Below, piece by piece: positions 35,569 to 55,504 of a stretch of 64,000 bases of DNA. The DNA is from Coriaria nepalensis. Its lineage: Eukaryota; Streptophyta; Magnoliopsida; Cucurbitales; Coriariaceae. Location: positions 9,450,001-9,514,000 of the forward strand of contig CP114496.1 of assembly GCA_027186245.1 (NCBI GenBank), written 5' to 3'. Both the position numbers and the translations under genes were made by a program. The number at the start of each line of letters is the position of its first letter. Position 1 is the first letter of the stretch. The notes beneath the pieces were generated by a model that worked only from the letters and a program-made list of their open reading frames with translations, ran no database searches and was not told where the DNA came from.

Positions 35569-37152
35569 CTAAACATGAGGAACTCCAACCATACGGCTAA
35601 CATTCTTCAAAAGATCATTCATTTCACCCTCTAACTTCGATTTCCATTCCGGCCCTCCTCCACCTCCATCAGAACCTTCCCCCTCAAATAACGAACTCAT
35701 CTTCTCAAGCCTCTCTCTTACAAAACTCAGCTGCTTTGCTTCATCCGAAAAATACCCGGCCTGATCATCTTCTGAATAACTGTGAGCAGGCGCAATTTTG
35801 TACCTTTTCTTCTTACACTGCCTGAATTTTCTTCCGGGTTGATGATCTCCATTGTAAACAGAGTAGTTTGATCCGTCTTGGTAGCATGAACTTCGAAACA
35901 ATGTGATGAACCCTTCAGTGTTTTTGGGTATTTCACTTTCACGCGGATTAAGGGCTATAGACGATATTTCAGACAGTACTTCATTAGCCAACAGGTTAAC
36001 TTTCTTTTGAAGATTTGATATCGCTAAATTCTCTTCTGTAATAGCACATTTCTTCTGTTTTTTTGAACTTGTCAATGGAGGTGTGAAGTATGGAGGGGAC
36101 AAGTACTTGCTCTTCTTCCTCTTTCTCGAGGAAAAGCTCTTCCTTTGTCTTTTCAAATCGGAGCAATCAACGCCTCGAGGAGAATCCGTAAGTTCAACAA
36201 TCACTTTCTCCTTTCCCTTCTTTCTTCGATAGAGCTTCTCACTATCTAACAATGTTCGCTTGGTTCTTTCTGAGTTCATATCATCTTCAAGACCCGGAAT
36301 GGGAGCCGGTTCTTCATAGACAGGCAATCCATAGCAGCCTCTTGACCGATTGAAAGCCGAGATATGGCTCTTTAAGAACCCGAGCTCGAGCAAGCTGCTA
36401 ACCGAAACATTTCGAGCAATATGTTTAAGCTTAGAAACGAGTTGAGCTGGTTCAAGTCCTTTTTCATCTATACTATCCTCTTCTTCTATTCCCTCCATTT
36501 TCTCACTTGTATCCTCCATTGAAGTACATATGGTTAGAACTTTGCCATCTGGGTCTTCCCCATTTTCTGTCATTTCGAACGAAGAAGACTTGAACCCTTC
36601 TTCTTCATATTCTTCATCATCCTCTGCTTCTCCTTCATACATGTCTTCACTCTTACTCGCCATTACTGGAACATCTAGATTCTCAACTTCCCCATTTTCC
36701 TTATCCTTCCCTCCCACGTCAACATAAATGATTTTCTCAACAGCTGAAAAATATTCAAGCTTTTCACCATGACACTCAACAACCACCGCTCTTCTTCCAC
36801 TTCCCGGGGTTTTCAATAAAGAAGACATTTTTACAAAACCAGAACCCTCCACGTCACGGAAAAGCATTGAATTTTTAACATCTCGGTCTCCAAATTCTCT
36901 TCTAGCCAAAACATCGGTTTCAACAGCTCCTACACCAACGCTGCCATCACCATGAACCACCACCGCCTTCCCATTTTCTTCGTTCGACCCGTTTAAAGCT
37001 TTTGAACCCGGAAGTAAACGTGCGGAGTCTAAATTTTGGGCGTAAATAGCTTCTTCATGGAGTTTCTTCTCTTCAAAAGTCGGTGGTCCAGCTGGTTGAT
37101 CGGAAGCGGAAGTTGAACCGGCGCTCTTGAGCCGAGTTTCCACCGATCCCAT
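35569..37152 (-). CDS. PWWP-family C-terminal-region protein without a PWWP domain
   Basis: Intronless reading frame of 527 residues from MGSVETRLKSAGSTSASDQP; an in-frame Met at 37233 would add 27 residues. The first half is acidic and low complexity (DDEEYEEEGFKSSSFEMTEN). The second half has basic nuclear-localisation-like clusters (RKRKKSKYLSPPYFTPPL), then SNLQKKVNLLANEVLSEISS and GFITLFRSSCYQDGSNYSVY. Plant PWWP-domain proteins share KSKYLSPPY and the FxSxFRSSxYxDGSN segment near their C-termini, but no N-terminal PWWP fold is seen here or upstream. Probable nuclear chromatin-associated protein (inference). Confidence 0.85.
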   Translation of the reverse strand: MGSVETRLKSAGSTSASDQPAGPPTFEEKKLHEEAIYAQNLDSARLLPGSKALNGSNEENGKAVVVHGDGSVGVGAVETDVLARREFGDRDVKNSMLFRDVEGSGFVKMSSLLKTPGSGRRAVVVECHGEKLEYFSAVEKIIYVDVGGKDKENGEVENLDVPVMASKSEDMYEGEAEDDEEYEEEGFKSSSFEMTENGEDPDGKVLTICTSMEDTSEKMEGIEEEDSIDEKGLEPAQLVSKLKHIARNVSVSSLLELGFLKSHISAFNRSRGCYGLPVYEEPAPIPGLEDDMNSERTKRTLLDSEKLYRRKKGKEKVIVELTDSPRGVDCSDLKRQRKSFSSRKRKKSKYLSPPYFTPPLTSSKKQKKCAITEENLAISNLQKKVNLLANEVLSEISSIALNPRESEIPKNTEGFITLFRSSCYQDGSNYSVYNGDHQPGRKFRQCKKKRYKIAPAHSYSEDDQAGYFSDEAKQLSFVRERLEKMSSLFEGEGSDGGGGGPEWKSKLEGEMNDLLKNVSRMVGVPHV

Positions 37153-38422
37153 TTCGCGGGAAAGAAAAAATAATAGTTTTCTCGGGAAAATCAAGCTTAC
37201 TTTCTCTGCTCGACTGGAACAAAAAGAAAACAAACAAAAAAAGCATGAAAAAGATGGAATTTTGGGAAGTTAGAAAGTCAGAAAAGCTTCAAAATGCGAT
37301 CAAAAAACAGTATAATATATAATCCTAGACAGAAACAAGTACCTAAAGATATCATAAACACGTATAAAGAAGGGATCGAAAGTAGAGCAAAAAAATGTAC
37401 CTAGAGATGAAGAAGAAGAAGAAGAAGAAGAAGATGCGAGTATGATCGCTCTCAGAAGAAGAGGAAGGATAAGAGGTAAATGGCATGGACCGGAAAGGGA
37501 AAAGAAATGAATTGAGGGGAGGGGAAATTAAATGGAGATGAAAAGTTTTCTTTGTTGGAATGAGGAAATATGGAAACGTGAGTAGGTGGGACCCGTTCAA
37601 TGATGAAGGAAAGGTTCCCCTTATTGGTCGCTGTCTGAAGCTCTACGTACGTACGTTCTACGTACGATATGTCGTTCCGACAGAGCTGTTCAACAACAAG
37701 TCGTCTTTTTTTTCTTTTTTCTTTTTCTTCCGACAGTAATGAAGTAGAGTTTGACCAAATTGTGTATTTGGATAAAATTGTAGTTTTGGAAGCCTATAGG
37801 CCCTATACTGAAGTTAGGACTCAAATTACAGCCCAAATTTCTTGTGCGAGCATATCATTCATCAACTACTCCGATAATTTGATAATAAAAAATCGTGTCA
37901 TTTTGGCAGAATCTGATATACGTGACTGGTCAAATTTCAGTTCAAAATAATTTGATTTTGGTCTTGTACCCATTTTCATCATCATGGCCCTGCTTGATTT
38001 TTCTGGAGTGAAGATAAAGAACAGTTCATTTTTTTGGGAACGACTTTGGTTTTATTGATCCTCTTTTCACCATGAACATAATAATGCTCAGCCTAAGCTC
38101 AAATTCAAGTTTTGGCCAAGCTTCCAGTTTGACTGCATAAACTGCAGTTTCTTCAAGTTCCAATCAACCCAAAACTTCAGTTTACCTCGAATCCCATTAG
38201 CAGCCTTCTTTCTCAAACGCAAGCAAGCTTCAGAAATAGACAGCATTCGATCTAGACTTATAGGACACACCATTTCATCGAAACAAAAATCTAAATACAA
38301 CAAGATGTTTTTCTTCTGTTAAGCAATTTGACAAACACATTGAGAGCTAATTAAAAGCAGATCTGAATAAAAACTCTACAAAATTAAGCTCAAATTCTTT
38401 GGTTCTTTTTTACCATTTTCGA
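37153..38422. other. Intergenic between PWWP-family gene and bL12 gene
   Basis: 5' flank of the PWWP-family gene, including a probable 5'-UTR intron, and the 3' flank of the bL12 gene. Contains a short palindromic ACGTACGTACGTTCTACGTA stretch near 37645-37665. Open frames at 37669-37950 and 38088-38303 are unsupported. Confidence 0.5.
37408..37434 (+). repeat. GAA microsatellite upstream of the PWWP-family gene
   Basis: About nine GAA units in the likely 5' region (TTC on the coding strand), about 260 bases upstream of the ATG at 37152. Confidence 0.85.
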
Positions 38423-38992
38423 TCAAACAATGGCGATCTTAGCACCAGCTGCTTCGAGCTGCTTCTTAGCTTCCTCAGCTTCGTCTTTAGAAGCTCCTTC
38501 CTTGAACTTCTTCGGCAAACCTTCAATCAGCTCCTTCGCTTCCTTCAAAGCCAAGCTCGTCAATGCCCTAACAGCCTTGATCACAGCGATTCTCGCGTTG
38601 CTTGGAACTTCCTCAATAACCACGTCGAACTCCGTCTTCTCCTCAACCACAGCGGCGGCGGCATCTGCGCCAGCTCCAGGCGCGGCCACGACGGCGGCAG
38701 GAGCGAAGGAGGCAGCGGTGACTCCAAGCTTTTCTTGGAGGTAGTCGACGAGAATTCTGGCCTCTTCGAGAGTTAGACCGGAGATATCTGCCCCGAGCTT
38801 TTCGATCTTCTCAGGTGCTTCAACTGCGGCGATTGGACGGAGGTGGATGGAGCGGTGGGTAAGGGGAGCGGAGGAGAGGTGGGAGGGGAATTGGATGAGG
38901 CTAGGTCTGGGAGAGTGCGTAGGAAAAGGAGAAGAGGTGGGTGTAGAGCAAGATGGAGAGCGCAGAGTGAAGGTTGAGAGAGTGGTCGCCAT
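38423..38992 (-). CDS. RPL12: Plastid 50S ribosomal protein bL12 (L7/L12)
   Basis: Intronless, 189 residues. The Ser/Thr/Pro-rich transit peptide starts [20 protein letters not shown] and probably ends near the IAAVEAPEK segment. The mature protein has the N-terminal dimerisation helices ([20 protein letters not shown]), an Ala-rich hinge ([11 protein letters not shown]), and the C-terminal factor-binding domain with [20 protein letters not shown] and [20 protein letters not shown]. It ends [10 protein letters not shown]. It forms the flexible stalk that recruits translational GTPases on plastid ribosomes. Lack of introns is usual for nuclear plastid-L12 genes. Length and motifs are full. Confidence 0.97.
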   Translation of the reverse strand: MATTLSTFTLRSPSCSTPTSSPFPTHSPRPSLIQFPSHLSSAPLTHRSIHLRPIAAVEAPEKIEKLGADISGLTLEEARILVDYLQEKLGVTAASFAPAAVVAAPGAGADAAAAVVEEKTEFDVVIEEVPSNARIAVIKAVRALTSLALKEAKELIEGLPKKFKEGASKDEAEEAKKQLEAAGAKIAIV

Positions 38993-39232
38993 TGTTTGAG
39001 TGGAGAGAAACTGTAGAGAGAGAAGAGAGAGAAAGAACGGACACAGAAGAAGATAGGATAAGGGGCAGTGCCGGAGTGGATTCGAAACGCGGGGGAGTAA
39101 AATTATATAGTTCCTGTTTCTGACAGAATTGCCCTTTCGAGTTGATTAAAAAGGTGTGGCGTTTATTTGGATGTTGCCGTTGCTATGCAGGGGTAATAAG
39201 GGCAATAAGGGTTTAAAAAACAGTTAAGAAGG
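38993..39232. promoter_or_regulatory. Upstream region of the plastid bL12 gene
   Basis: Short flank with a CT/GA-rich leader next to the bL12 ATG (GAGAGAGAAGAGAGAGAAAG on +). It ends at the tRNA gene. Confidence 0.5.
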
Positions 39233-39304
39233 GGGGCGTTCCGAGAATCGAACTCGGGACCTCTCGCACCCAAAGCGAGAATCATACCACTAGACCAAAC
39301 ACCC
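39233..39304 (-). tRNA. tRNA-Pro (UGG anticodon)
   Basis: The minus strand folds as a 72-nt tRNA. The acceptor stem GGGTGTT pairs with AACGCCC. The D-arm is TGGTCTAGTGGTATGA. The anticodon arm is CTCGC-TTTGGGT-GCGAG with anticodon TGG. The T-arm is CCGAG-TTCGATT-CTCGG, followed by discriminator C. No intron. A and B box sequences (TGGTCTAGTGG and GGTTCGA-like GAGTTCGATTC) are recognisable. Confidence 0.97.
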
Positions 39305-39630
39305 GTCTTATTCCCTTCTCCTGCTATTTTTAAATTCAACCTAGTAACTAATTCTAACCTACTCAAGAGTTGATCCAGAAGAAGGATGTTGCTTTCCTCT
39401 ATGAATATCACAGCATCACTTTGTCTGTATACCCTCATCTTTGCTAAGAAAAGTTGTATATATAACCCCATATTCCGAATATCATACCTCAGCTAATCTA
39501 GTGGCTAAGAATTCTATAATGTTATAATATGGATCGTTGTTATATATCGTAAAACGACTCCGTACATCATGAAAAACCAAAAGTAACCGGTAGAAAAGCC
39601 AAACATCCATAAAACACATTTTCAGGCTTT
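39305..39630. other. Intergenic between tRNA-Pro and MDAR4 3' end
   Basis: AT-rich 3' flank of the monodehydroascorbate reductase gene. The plus-strand T/C-rich bases next to the tRNA may serve its transcription. Nothing else seen. Confidence 0.5.
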
Positions 39631-49233
<9,603 letters not shown>

Positions 49234-50664
49234 GAAAAACTTCAAGTGGAGTCGAAAATGGAGGAGGAGATGCCAACGGCGATCATTCATTGATCCATGG
49301 AGAAGAATACGAGGAAGGGATGATACCTCAAGATGCATAAGGTTTTATCAAGGAGCAATTTAGGATGTCTTGTGAAACAAACAGAACTACCTTGAGATGA
49401 TGTCTGGGAAGTTAAAGTTATTTTTTCTTCATTTGGGAAGGACCAGAGGCAATGTTTAATCTGGTTCTCCAAATGAGAGAGGATGAGAAAGTTTTGTTTT
49501 CTTGTGACAAATTGTTAGCTAAGCGTCTTGTATTTCTTTCAAAAGCACAATTTTCTTTTTCCCAACATATCTTCATCCTGCAAGAAATCATATGATACTA
49601 GCACGTCGCTATTATGCCATGGCAACTAGTAGCAACCATCAAAATGTCTTGTTTGGTTGCATGCAATCATTGGGAGAGAGTCCGGAGCCGGTACCGTGAG
49701 ACTCACCGGCTCTTCCCACATTAATTAGATGCATCTAATAATATCTTTCTTATTGAAACAAGTTTAAATTTATGATTTAGAAAAGTTATAATACCAAAAT
49801 TTCTTTAAAAGTAAGTTGTGTTTGTCTTTTCTCTCTTAACTCTATCTCTATCTGTAGTTTTATGTTATTTTTAATTACAATTATGCTCAATTAGGGCTTA
49901 ATCTTTTGTGCTTCTTGCACTTCAATTGGCACTTAATTTTGTCATTGTAAGCAGAGATTTGACTCTTACCTCTTGTTAGCATCAAAATGGAGGTGGACTG
50001 GAGTCTAATAAGCAGAAGAGTAAGTGGTATTCATTTAAGATAATTATCATTTGAACCAAAAATAAATAATAATTATAAAAAAGAAAATTAATATAATTAC
50101 TAGTAGAAATTCATCAAGTCATCATATTTTTCTCCGATGAAGGGAAAAATGGGCATTGATTTGTGCTTCAATATAATTAAGTTGGCCCCACGTAAAGATT
50201 AAACGTCAACCGTCTGATTCATGATTTTTATTTAAATTTATAGTAGATGGTCATGATCAAAGGTGAGATTGAAGAACCAATATCATGCGTGTTAATTAAA
50301 AAGTAGGCTAATAGAGGTCAAGCCAGACCATCAAAGTTAACAAAAGAGTAGCCCCCATGTCTTCCACGTGTCCTTAACATCTCCGAGCTTCTTTTTTTTT
50401 TTTCTTAATGTTCTTACTTCTTACGTGCTTTGTAAATACTACAGCTTGCTAGAACGTAGAATCTAAAGAGTCACTAGCAAGAAGCAATAGTAATCGTTGG
50501 ATTAGATTAAGACATTAGTCAAGGATTCAAAAATGTCAAGTGGGGTCGACTAGCGTTTGCTTTTCTTCACTAATAAATAACCTGCACCTCATTACAACCC
50601 CAAATTAAAGCCTACCCCAGCTTCCTTTCTTAAACTCGTTGCTATAATTTTTTTTCTTTTCTGC
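49234..50664. other. Intergenic between helicase and MYB genes
   Basis: Helicase 3' UTR, then AT-rich sequence and the MYB promoter with TAATAAATAA at about 50571-50580 as a TATA candidate. No gene is supported. Confidence 0.55.
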
Positions 50665-52866
50665 ATGGATAATACGTATCATCATCATCGTCGTCATCAT
50701 CCTCACCTTGATACCAGCTTTAAAGATGAAAATTTTCTCGTATTTTCAGGCCTCTTTTCCGAGAAAGTTCCCATGAAAACAAGTTTAGAAAACACAAACA
50801 ACAACAACCATAACCATAACCAATTTTCTTTAGAACCCTCTCCAAACATGGGGCTCTTTAGCAATATCCTTCGTTATGGTGATCACAACCAAATTCATAA
50901 TTCCATCTTAAATTTCAACCCTTTTGAAGATCATCTTGAGCATTTGGATCTTAATGCTATTTCTAATGATGATGATGATCATAAGTTTGAGGCATATCCA
51001 AATTATGGGTTTGAAAATGGGAAGCTAAATACCATGCATGAGAATTTTCAAAGTGGAGGTAATGCAACTGGTTCTGTTTGGAATTTTCCCGATCAAAAAA
51101 TTTTCAGCCAAACTGCACCACAAAATAAAGGTTATCATGATGATCATCATGATGGCCATGATAACCTCGTCTTGAATTTTCAAGAAATCGGATCGTCTAC
51201 TAATCGTAATCACCTGTTTGATCGCGATGTTTCGTCCGTTTCTAGTGCAGAAATCGAGTTTCAGAGAAAACTTGATCTTAAGAAGAGGAAGAGATCACAA
51301 ATTATGCGAAAATATTCTAAATTTACTAGGAAAACAAGCATCAAAGGCCAATGGACTGCTCAAGAAGACAAGTAATTAATTTAGTGATGCCATATATATA
51401 TATATTCTTTTTTTGTTCTTGAAGTTTGTCTCGTTAATTTGCAGCTTAGAAAAAGTTGACTAACGATAGAGAAATACATTTTACTTTCCTTTTGATTTTT
51501 TTTGTCTGATTCTTCTAATTTCTTCTTGGAATTAGAATTCATTTTTATTGTTTTCGGATCATGAACTTGATCGTATTTGATTTGATTTCAGACTTTTAGC
51601 GGAGTTAGTTGAGAAATATGGAATCAAAAGATGGTCTGAAATTGCGAAATTGCTCGAAGGGAGAGTGGGAAAGCAGTGCAGAGAGAGATGGCACAATCAT
51701 CTGAAGCCTGATATTAGGGTTTGATTTTCCTGCCCCCTTTACTTTTGCCCTACGATTTTTCACATACATTAGCCAGAGCCCCATGCATGCTTGCATTCGA
51801 TCTTGATCATGGTATCGCATGCAAATTTTCAAGAGGAAGCTTGCATGATCGGATCGTGTCATGGATCGATACATTCATGCATTACATCCATGAAATAAGC
51901 ATGAACAGAAATGTTAAATTAGTCTCTTTTTAGTATATTACTTAAATGTAAAGAGCGATTCGCTTTTCTAAACGTGTCGTACGATATTGGAATGTCTGAC
52001 GTCTGTTTATTTTGTCGTTACCTACACTAATGACTCCGTAACGTGTTTTTTAAGAGACTTAAAACACTTTCCTTGTTAATCACTTGGCGAGATTTGTGTG
52101 ACAACGCATGAATACGTATTCAAGTATCATACCTATTTCGAATCCAATTGTCGATTCTAATGACTCATATTGGGATGAAAACTAATGGATGCAGAAAGAG
52201 ACATGGAGTGAAGACGAGGACAAGTTACTAATTGCAGCTCACATGGAGATAGGGAATAAATGGGCAGAAATAGCAAAGAAATTGTCAGGAAGGACTGAAA
52301 ACACTATAAAAAATCACTGGAATGCAACCAAGAGGAGGCAAAACACAAAAAGGAAAGGCAAGGATTCTGACTCCACTAGATGCTCCCTCTTACAAAACTA
52401 CATCAAAACCCTAGCGTCCTCAACTGCACCATCTTCATCAACCAAAAGCCCATATCATGGCAAGAAGAAACAAGTAGCTTTTTTTGCACCAAAAGCTCAT
52501 ATCATGAACATTGTGGGACCCAAGAGTACTAGTACTGATGACGACGATGATAACGATGATGAACACGAACACGAACATGATCAGGAGATTGAGACATTGA
52601 GTAATGGGTTCGGTTTTGAAGAGAATATGTATTTTGAGAGCCTCGGTTTAGGGTCTATGCTCGAGGCAATGACATCAGGTGGGTACCATTATACGATTAA
52701 CGATCATGATCGTAATGGCCATCACGGCAATGCTATGTACAATAAAGCTAAGATGATGCCATATGAAAGGGCGGGTGCAATGCAAACCGGCAATGATGAG
52801 CAGGAGATGATGACGGACAATCCAGAAATGGATTTTCTTGAGATGATTTGTCCAGACAATCTTTGA
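50665..52866 (+). CDS. R2R3-MYB transcription factor, MYB115/118 (MYB98-related) type
   Basis: Three exons, 50665-51372, 51593-51718 and 52195-52866, give 501 residues with phase kept. The N-terminal 215 residues are His/Asn/Asp-rich (MDNTYHHHRRHHPHLDTS) without a known fold. The DNA-binding region is R2 KGQWTAQEDKLLAELVEKYG with regularly spaced Trp, then GRVGKQCRERWHNHLKPDI, and R3 KETWSEDEDKLLIAAHMEIG followed by KLSGRTENTIKNHWNATKRR. This MYB98/64/119/115/118 subgroup acts in embryo sac and seed programmes. The neighbouring glutaredoxin and farnesyltransferase genes fit the Arabidopsis MYB115 block, and MDAR4 and bL12 fit the MYB118 block (memory of locus order). The C-terminus is acidic with DDDDDNDDEHEHEHD. 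Confidence 0.93.
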
Positions 52867-53834
52867 ATATGCATGTAAGAGGTATGATGGACCCCGTATC
52901 ATGAACTCACTATATATCCTCTCTCATAAATGTTGTATGCAACTGATGCATAAGATATTTTCCTACATACATATGGAGTCTGCTATAGATTAATGTTGTC
53001 ATCAAACAAACTACTCTTTAGATGTTTGGTTAGTGGGAAACTGTTGTTTCATGAGACTATGTTGTTTAGGTTACCGAGTTTAGGTCGTGTTTAAATTTCG
53101 AGTCAAAAGTGTAGAGGAAAAAAAAAAAAAAACCATGACATAAAACAAAAACAAAGTGTATAAGACAATAGCTAGCTAGCAAGTTGGGTCGTGTTTTGAG
53201 TTGTCTAGCTCCATGAGAGTTGAGACCCATGTAATAGTCATGTTTGTTTATGCATGTAATCGGATATTATATGAAATATAGTACTAATTAGCCTGGTTTA
53301 AGCAACTAATCTCTCTACTTAATGTAGATTAGATCAATAGAACATCTAATTAGATAGCAATAGTAATCCTGGTTTCGTTCTTCTCATAAATGCTCAATTA
53401 GTCAATTTTATATAATATATAATATTGTATAAATTAATATAATTTCCTAATAAAACACTCCCCAGAATCATCACCAGAGTAGTCAAAGTCAAATGAGAAA
53501 ACTACGTCGTTCTATTCACACAGAAATTCTTTGACCAATATGGCAGTTGGTTACGACATATTCTTTGACCAATATCTCATAGCACCCCTAACGCCGAAGT
53601 TTTAATATCGTTGCTCTGTTTCTTACCCTTTTTATTATAGATTTTTGTTGTGCATCATAATTCATAATGTAGAATCTGTGGTCACAAACAACTTCAAAGC
53701 CTAGAATTGCATAGAATTTATAGAAGAAGAAGCTTCTAAAGATTCAGACAGTACAAATTAAAAAAAAGAAAAAAACACTTCAAATTTATTTGCTTATCAC
53801 AGTATTCCCCATTAGATGATTTAACTCATCTCCA
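52867..53834. other. Intergenic between convergent MYB and glutaredoxin genes
   Basis: 3' flanks of both genes, AT-rich with poly-A at about 53118-53132. The phrase TCTTTGACCAATAT is repeated at about 53529 and 53561. No gene. Confidence 0.5.
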
Positions 53835-55072
53835 TTAAGCAGAAGCTTTAGCAATAGCACCAGCTTCGATCAGCAGACCGATCAGCTTCCCAGCTTCGTT
53901 CAAGGCTATTGTGGCTGCCAAAAAAAAAAAGGCTTAATTAAGCATAAAAGGGTTAGCTATGATAGAATTGATCTAGTTGGAAAGGGGGTTACGTTCTTAC
54001 CGTCACAGCCTCCAATGTGCTTCCCGCCTATGAACACATTTGGTACGGTCCCCTGTCCAGTCCATACTTTCAAAGCCGCTTGTATTTCGCTACCATCACC
54101 TGCAAATTGCAAGAACATTATATGATCCATTCAATGACAACCTCTATTTACATATTTGATATGATTCTGCTTTTAACATAGAAGAAAGTAGTGCGCAAAT
54201 TTCAAGAATCGGTCTAAGAAAAACGGGGAGATTTGGTCCGACTTGACCTCCTCATGTTAGATGTTGAAGGAAGGTCTCAAATGCATAAAACAGAAAACAT
54301 TGAAAATGTATACGAATTTCACTAGATTTCAAGGAAATGTTAAATCCCATCTTTGGGAAGGTACATATCGAACAGCTGATCATAACAAGTTCGCCAAATC
54401 GCCTGTTTCGATATTCAATTCTTGATATAAATTCTTCACAATTTTGAACCATTCATTAATAGTATTCGATATGAGTGCAAGCTTAATTGATAGAGGAGTC
54501 ATACAATCTTCAATAATAATATCGAAACCTAAGATTTTTTCCTTTTAGAAATAAAAATCAGATGATTTTTTTAAAGATAGAAGAGCTAGTTCATCAGAAA
54601 GAAACAAACAGAAAGTGACAGAGTTTGCTAAGCTATTCTTTCTTGTACACTTTCCTTTCCTCATGCTTTCTCTATCAATGAAAATTTCATTCCATTTCAT
54701 AAAACAAGAGTTGATATGTCCAATCAAAATCTGGATTCCATACAATGAAGAAAGGTCAAAAAAGACATACAAATGAAAGGAAAGATGAGAAAAAGAACCA
54801 GAAACAGAAGACTTACTCTCGGTGTCCAACTCAACAGCCTTGAAAGAAGCTCCCAATTCAGTAAGCAGCTTCTTAACGGTCACGCAGTATGGACAGTAGG
54901 TCTTGCTGCCATCAAAATCGGAGAAACATCAGAAATCACGACCATTAACTCTATATGAAACAGTGTTCGAAAAAGAGGAAGAAGAAGAAGAACATTGAGA
55001 CAGAACAAAGAGATACCTGAAGACGGCGACGGGATTGGATGAGACGATTTCCTTAGCCTTGTCCAACGCCAT
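53835..55072 (-). CDS. GRXC2: Glutaredoxin, CPYC class (GRXC2-like)
   Basis: Glutathione-dependent thiol oxidoreductase of about 110 residues in four exons. The ATG at 55072 opens MALDKAKEIVSSNPVAVF (exon 55017-55072). Exon 2 (about 54818-54906) has SKTYCPYCVTVKKLLTELGA and FKAVELDTE, with the dithiol active site CPYC. Exon 3 (about 54001-54102) has GDGSEIQAALKVWTGQGTVP, NVFIGGKHIGGCD; the TVP and GGCD motifs bind glutathione. The last exon encodes TIALNEAGKLIGLLIEAGAI and ends AKASA, stop at 53835-53837. There is no targeting sequence, so a cytosolic form is likely. The promoter shares a block with a segment 3 kb to the right. Confidence 0.95.
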
Positions 55073-55504
55073 ATCTTTCTTCCTTCCTTCCTTCGTTGGA
55101 GATCTCAATCCCTAAGAGCAACAATAACAACAGCGATTACGAGCTTCTCTCTCTGCGATCTCTGAGAAATGTAACGGACCCCGTATATTCAAGTTGAATG
55201 AGAAACGAGAAAGGATCCAGGCCGTTGATTTCAGAATAGTTGAACTGTTGCTGGGCCTGGTGGGCCTTTTTGCGCTATTCACCAAAGAATTCGTCATATT
55301 TCTATGGGGCCCGCGTTTTCCTGATTCAACTGCATCTAATTTGTGTACAAATTAGATACAGCTGTCATTCTTATCTAGTTCGGGGCAGGCGCCTGGACCC
55401 GGGCCCACTTAAGTTTTAGCCCAAACGTCCGACGTCGTTTCATTTTGGTGGGAAAATAAAAAGAAAACTCCCTTCGAAATACCGCGAACACTTCATCATC
55501 TAGG
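55073..55504. promoter_or_regulatory. Upstream region of glutaredoxin gene, with a duplicated block
   Basis: Contains TGGGCC/GGGCCT-type site II elements (GGGCCTGGTGGGCC near 55253-55267) and a fragment (about 55190-55390) that recurs at 58340-58990. Its distal part is a degraded isocitrate dehydrogenase exon. Confidence 0.6.
55190..55390 (-). pseudogene. Duplicated fragment: promoter block plus eroded NADP-ICDH exon
   Basis: GAATGAGAAACGAGAAAGGA and GTTGCTGGGCCTG-type sequence near 55197-55265 matches 58345-58400. Further right, TAATTTGTGTACAAAT and GTCATTCTTATCTAGTT match 58931-58970, the ICDH exon read as [13 protein letters not shown] on the minus strand. Here that exon carries a stop and substitutions. 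Boundaries are approximate. Confidence 0.7.

Noticed and set aside
37153..37233. 27-residue N-terminal extension of the PWWP-family protein
   Set aside because: MFSFCSSRAEKVSLIF reads through likely 5' UTR; the Met at 37152 with a family-like start is simpler, though not proven.
38399..38776. Plus-strand frames of 104-125 codons across the bL12 gene
   Set aside because: They mirror the GC-rich bL12 coding sequence on the opposite strand.
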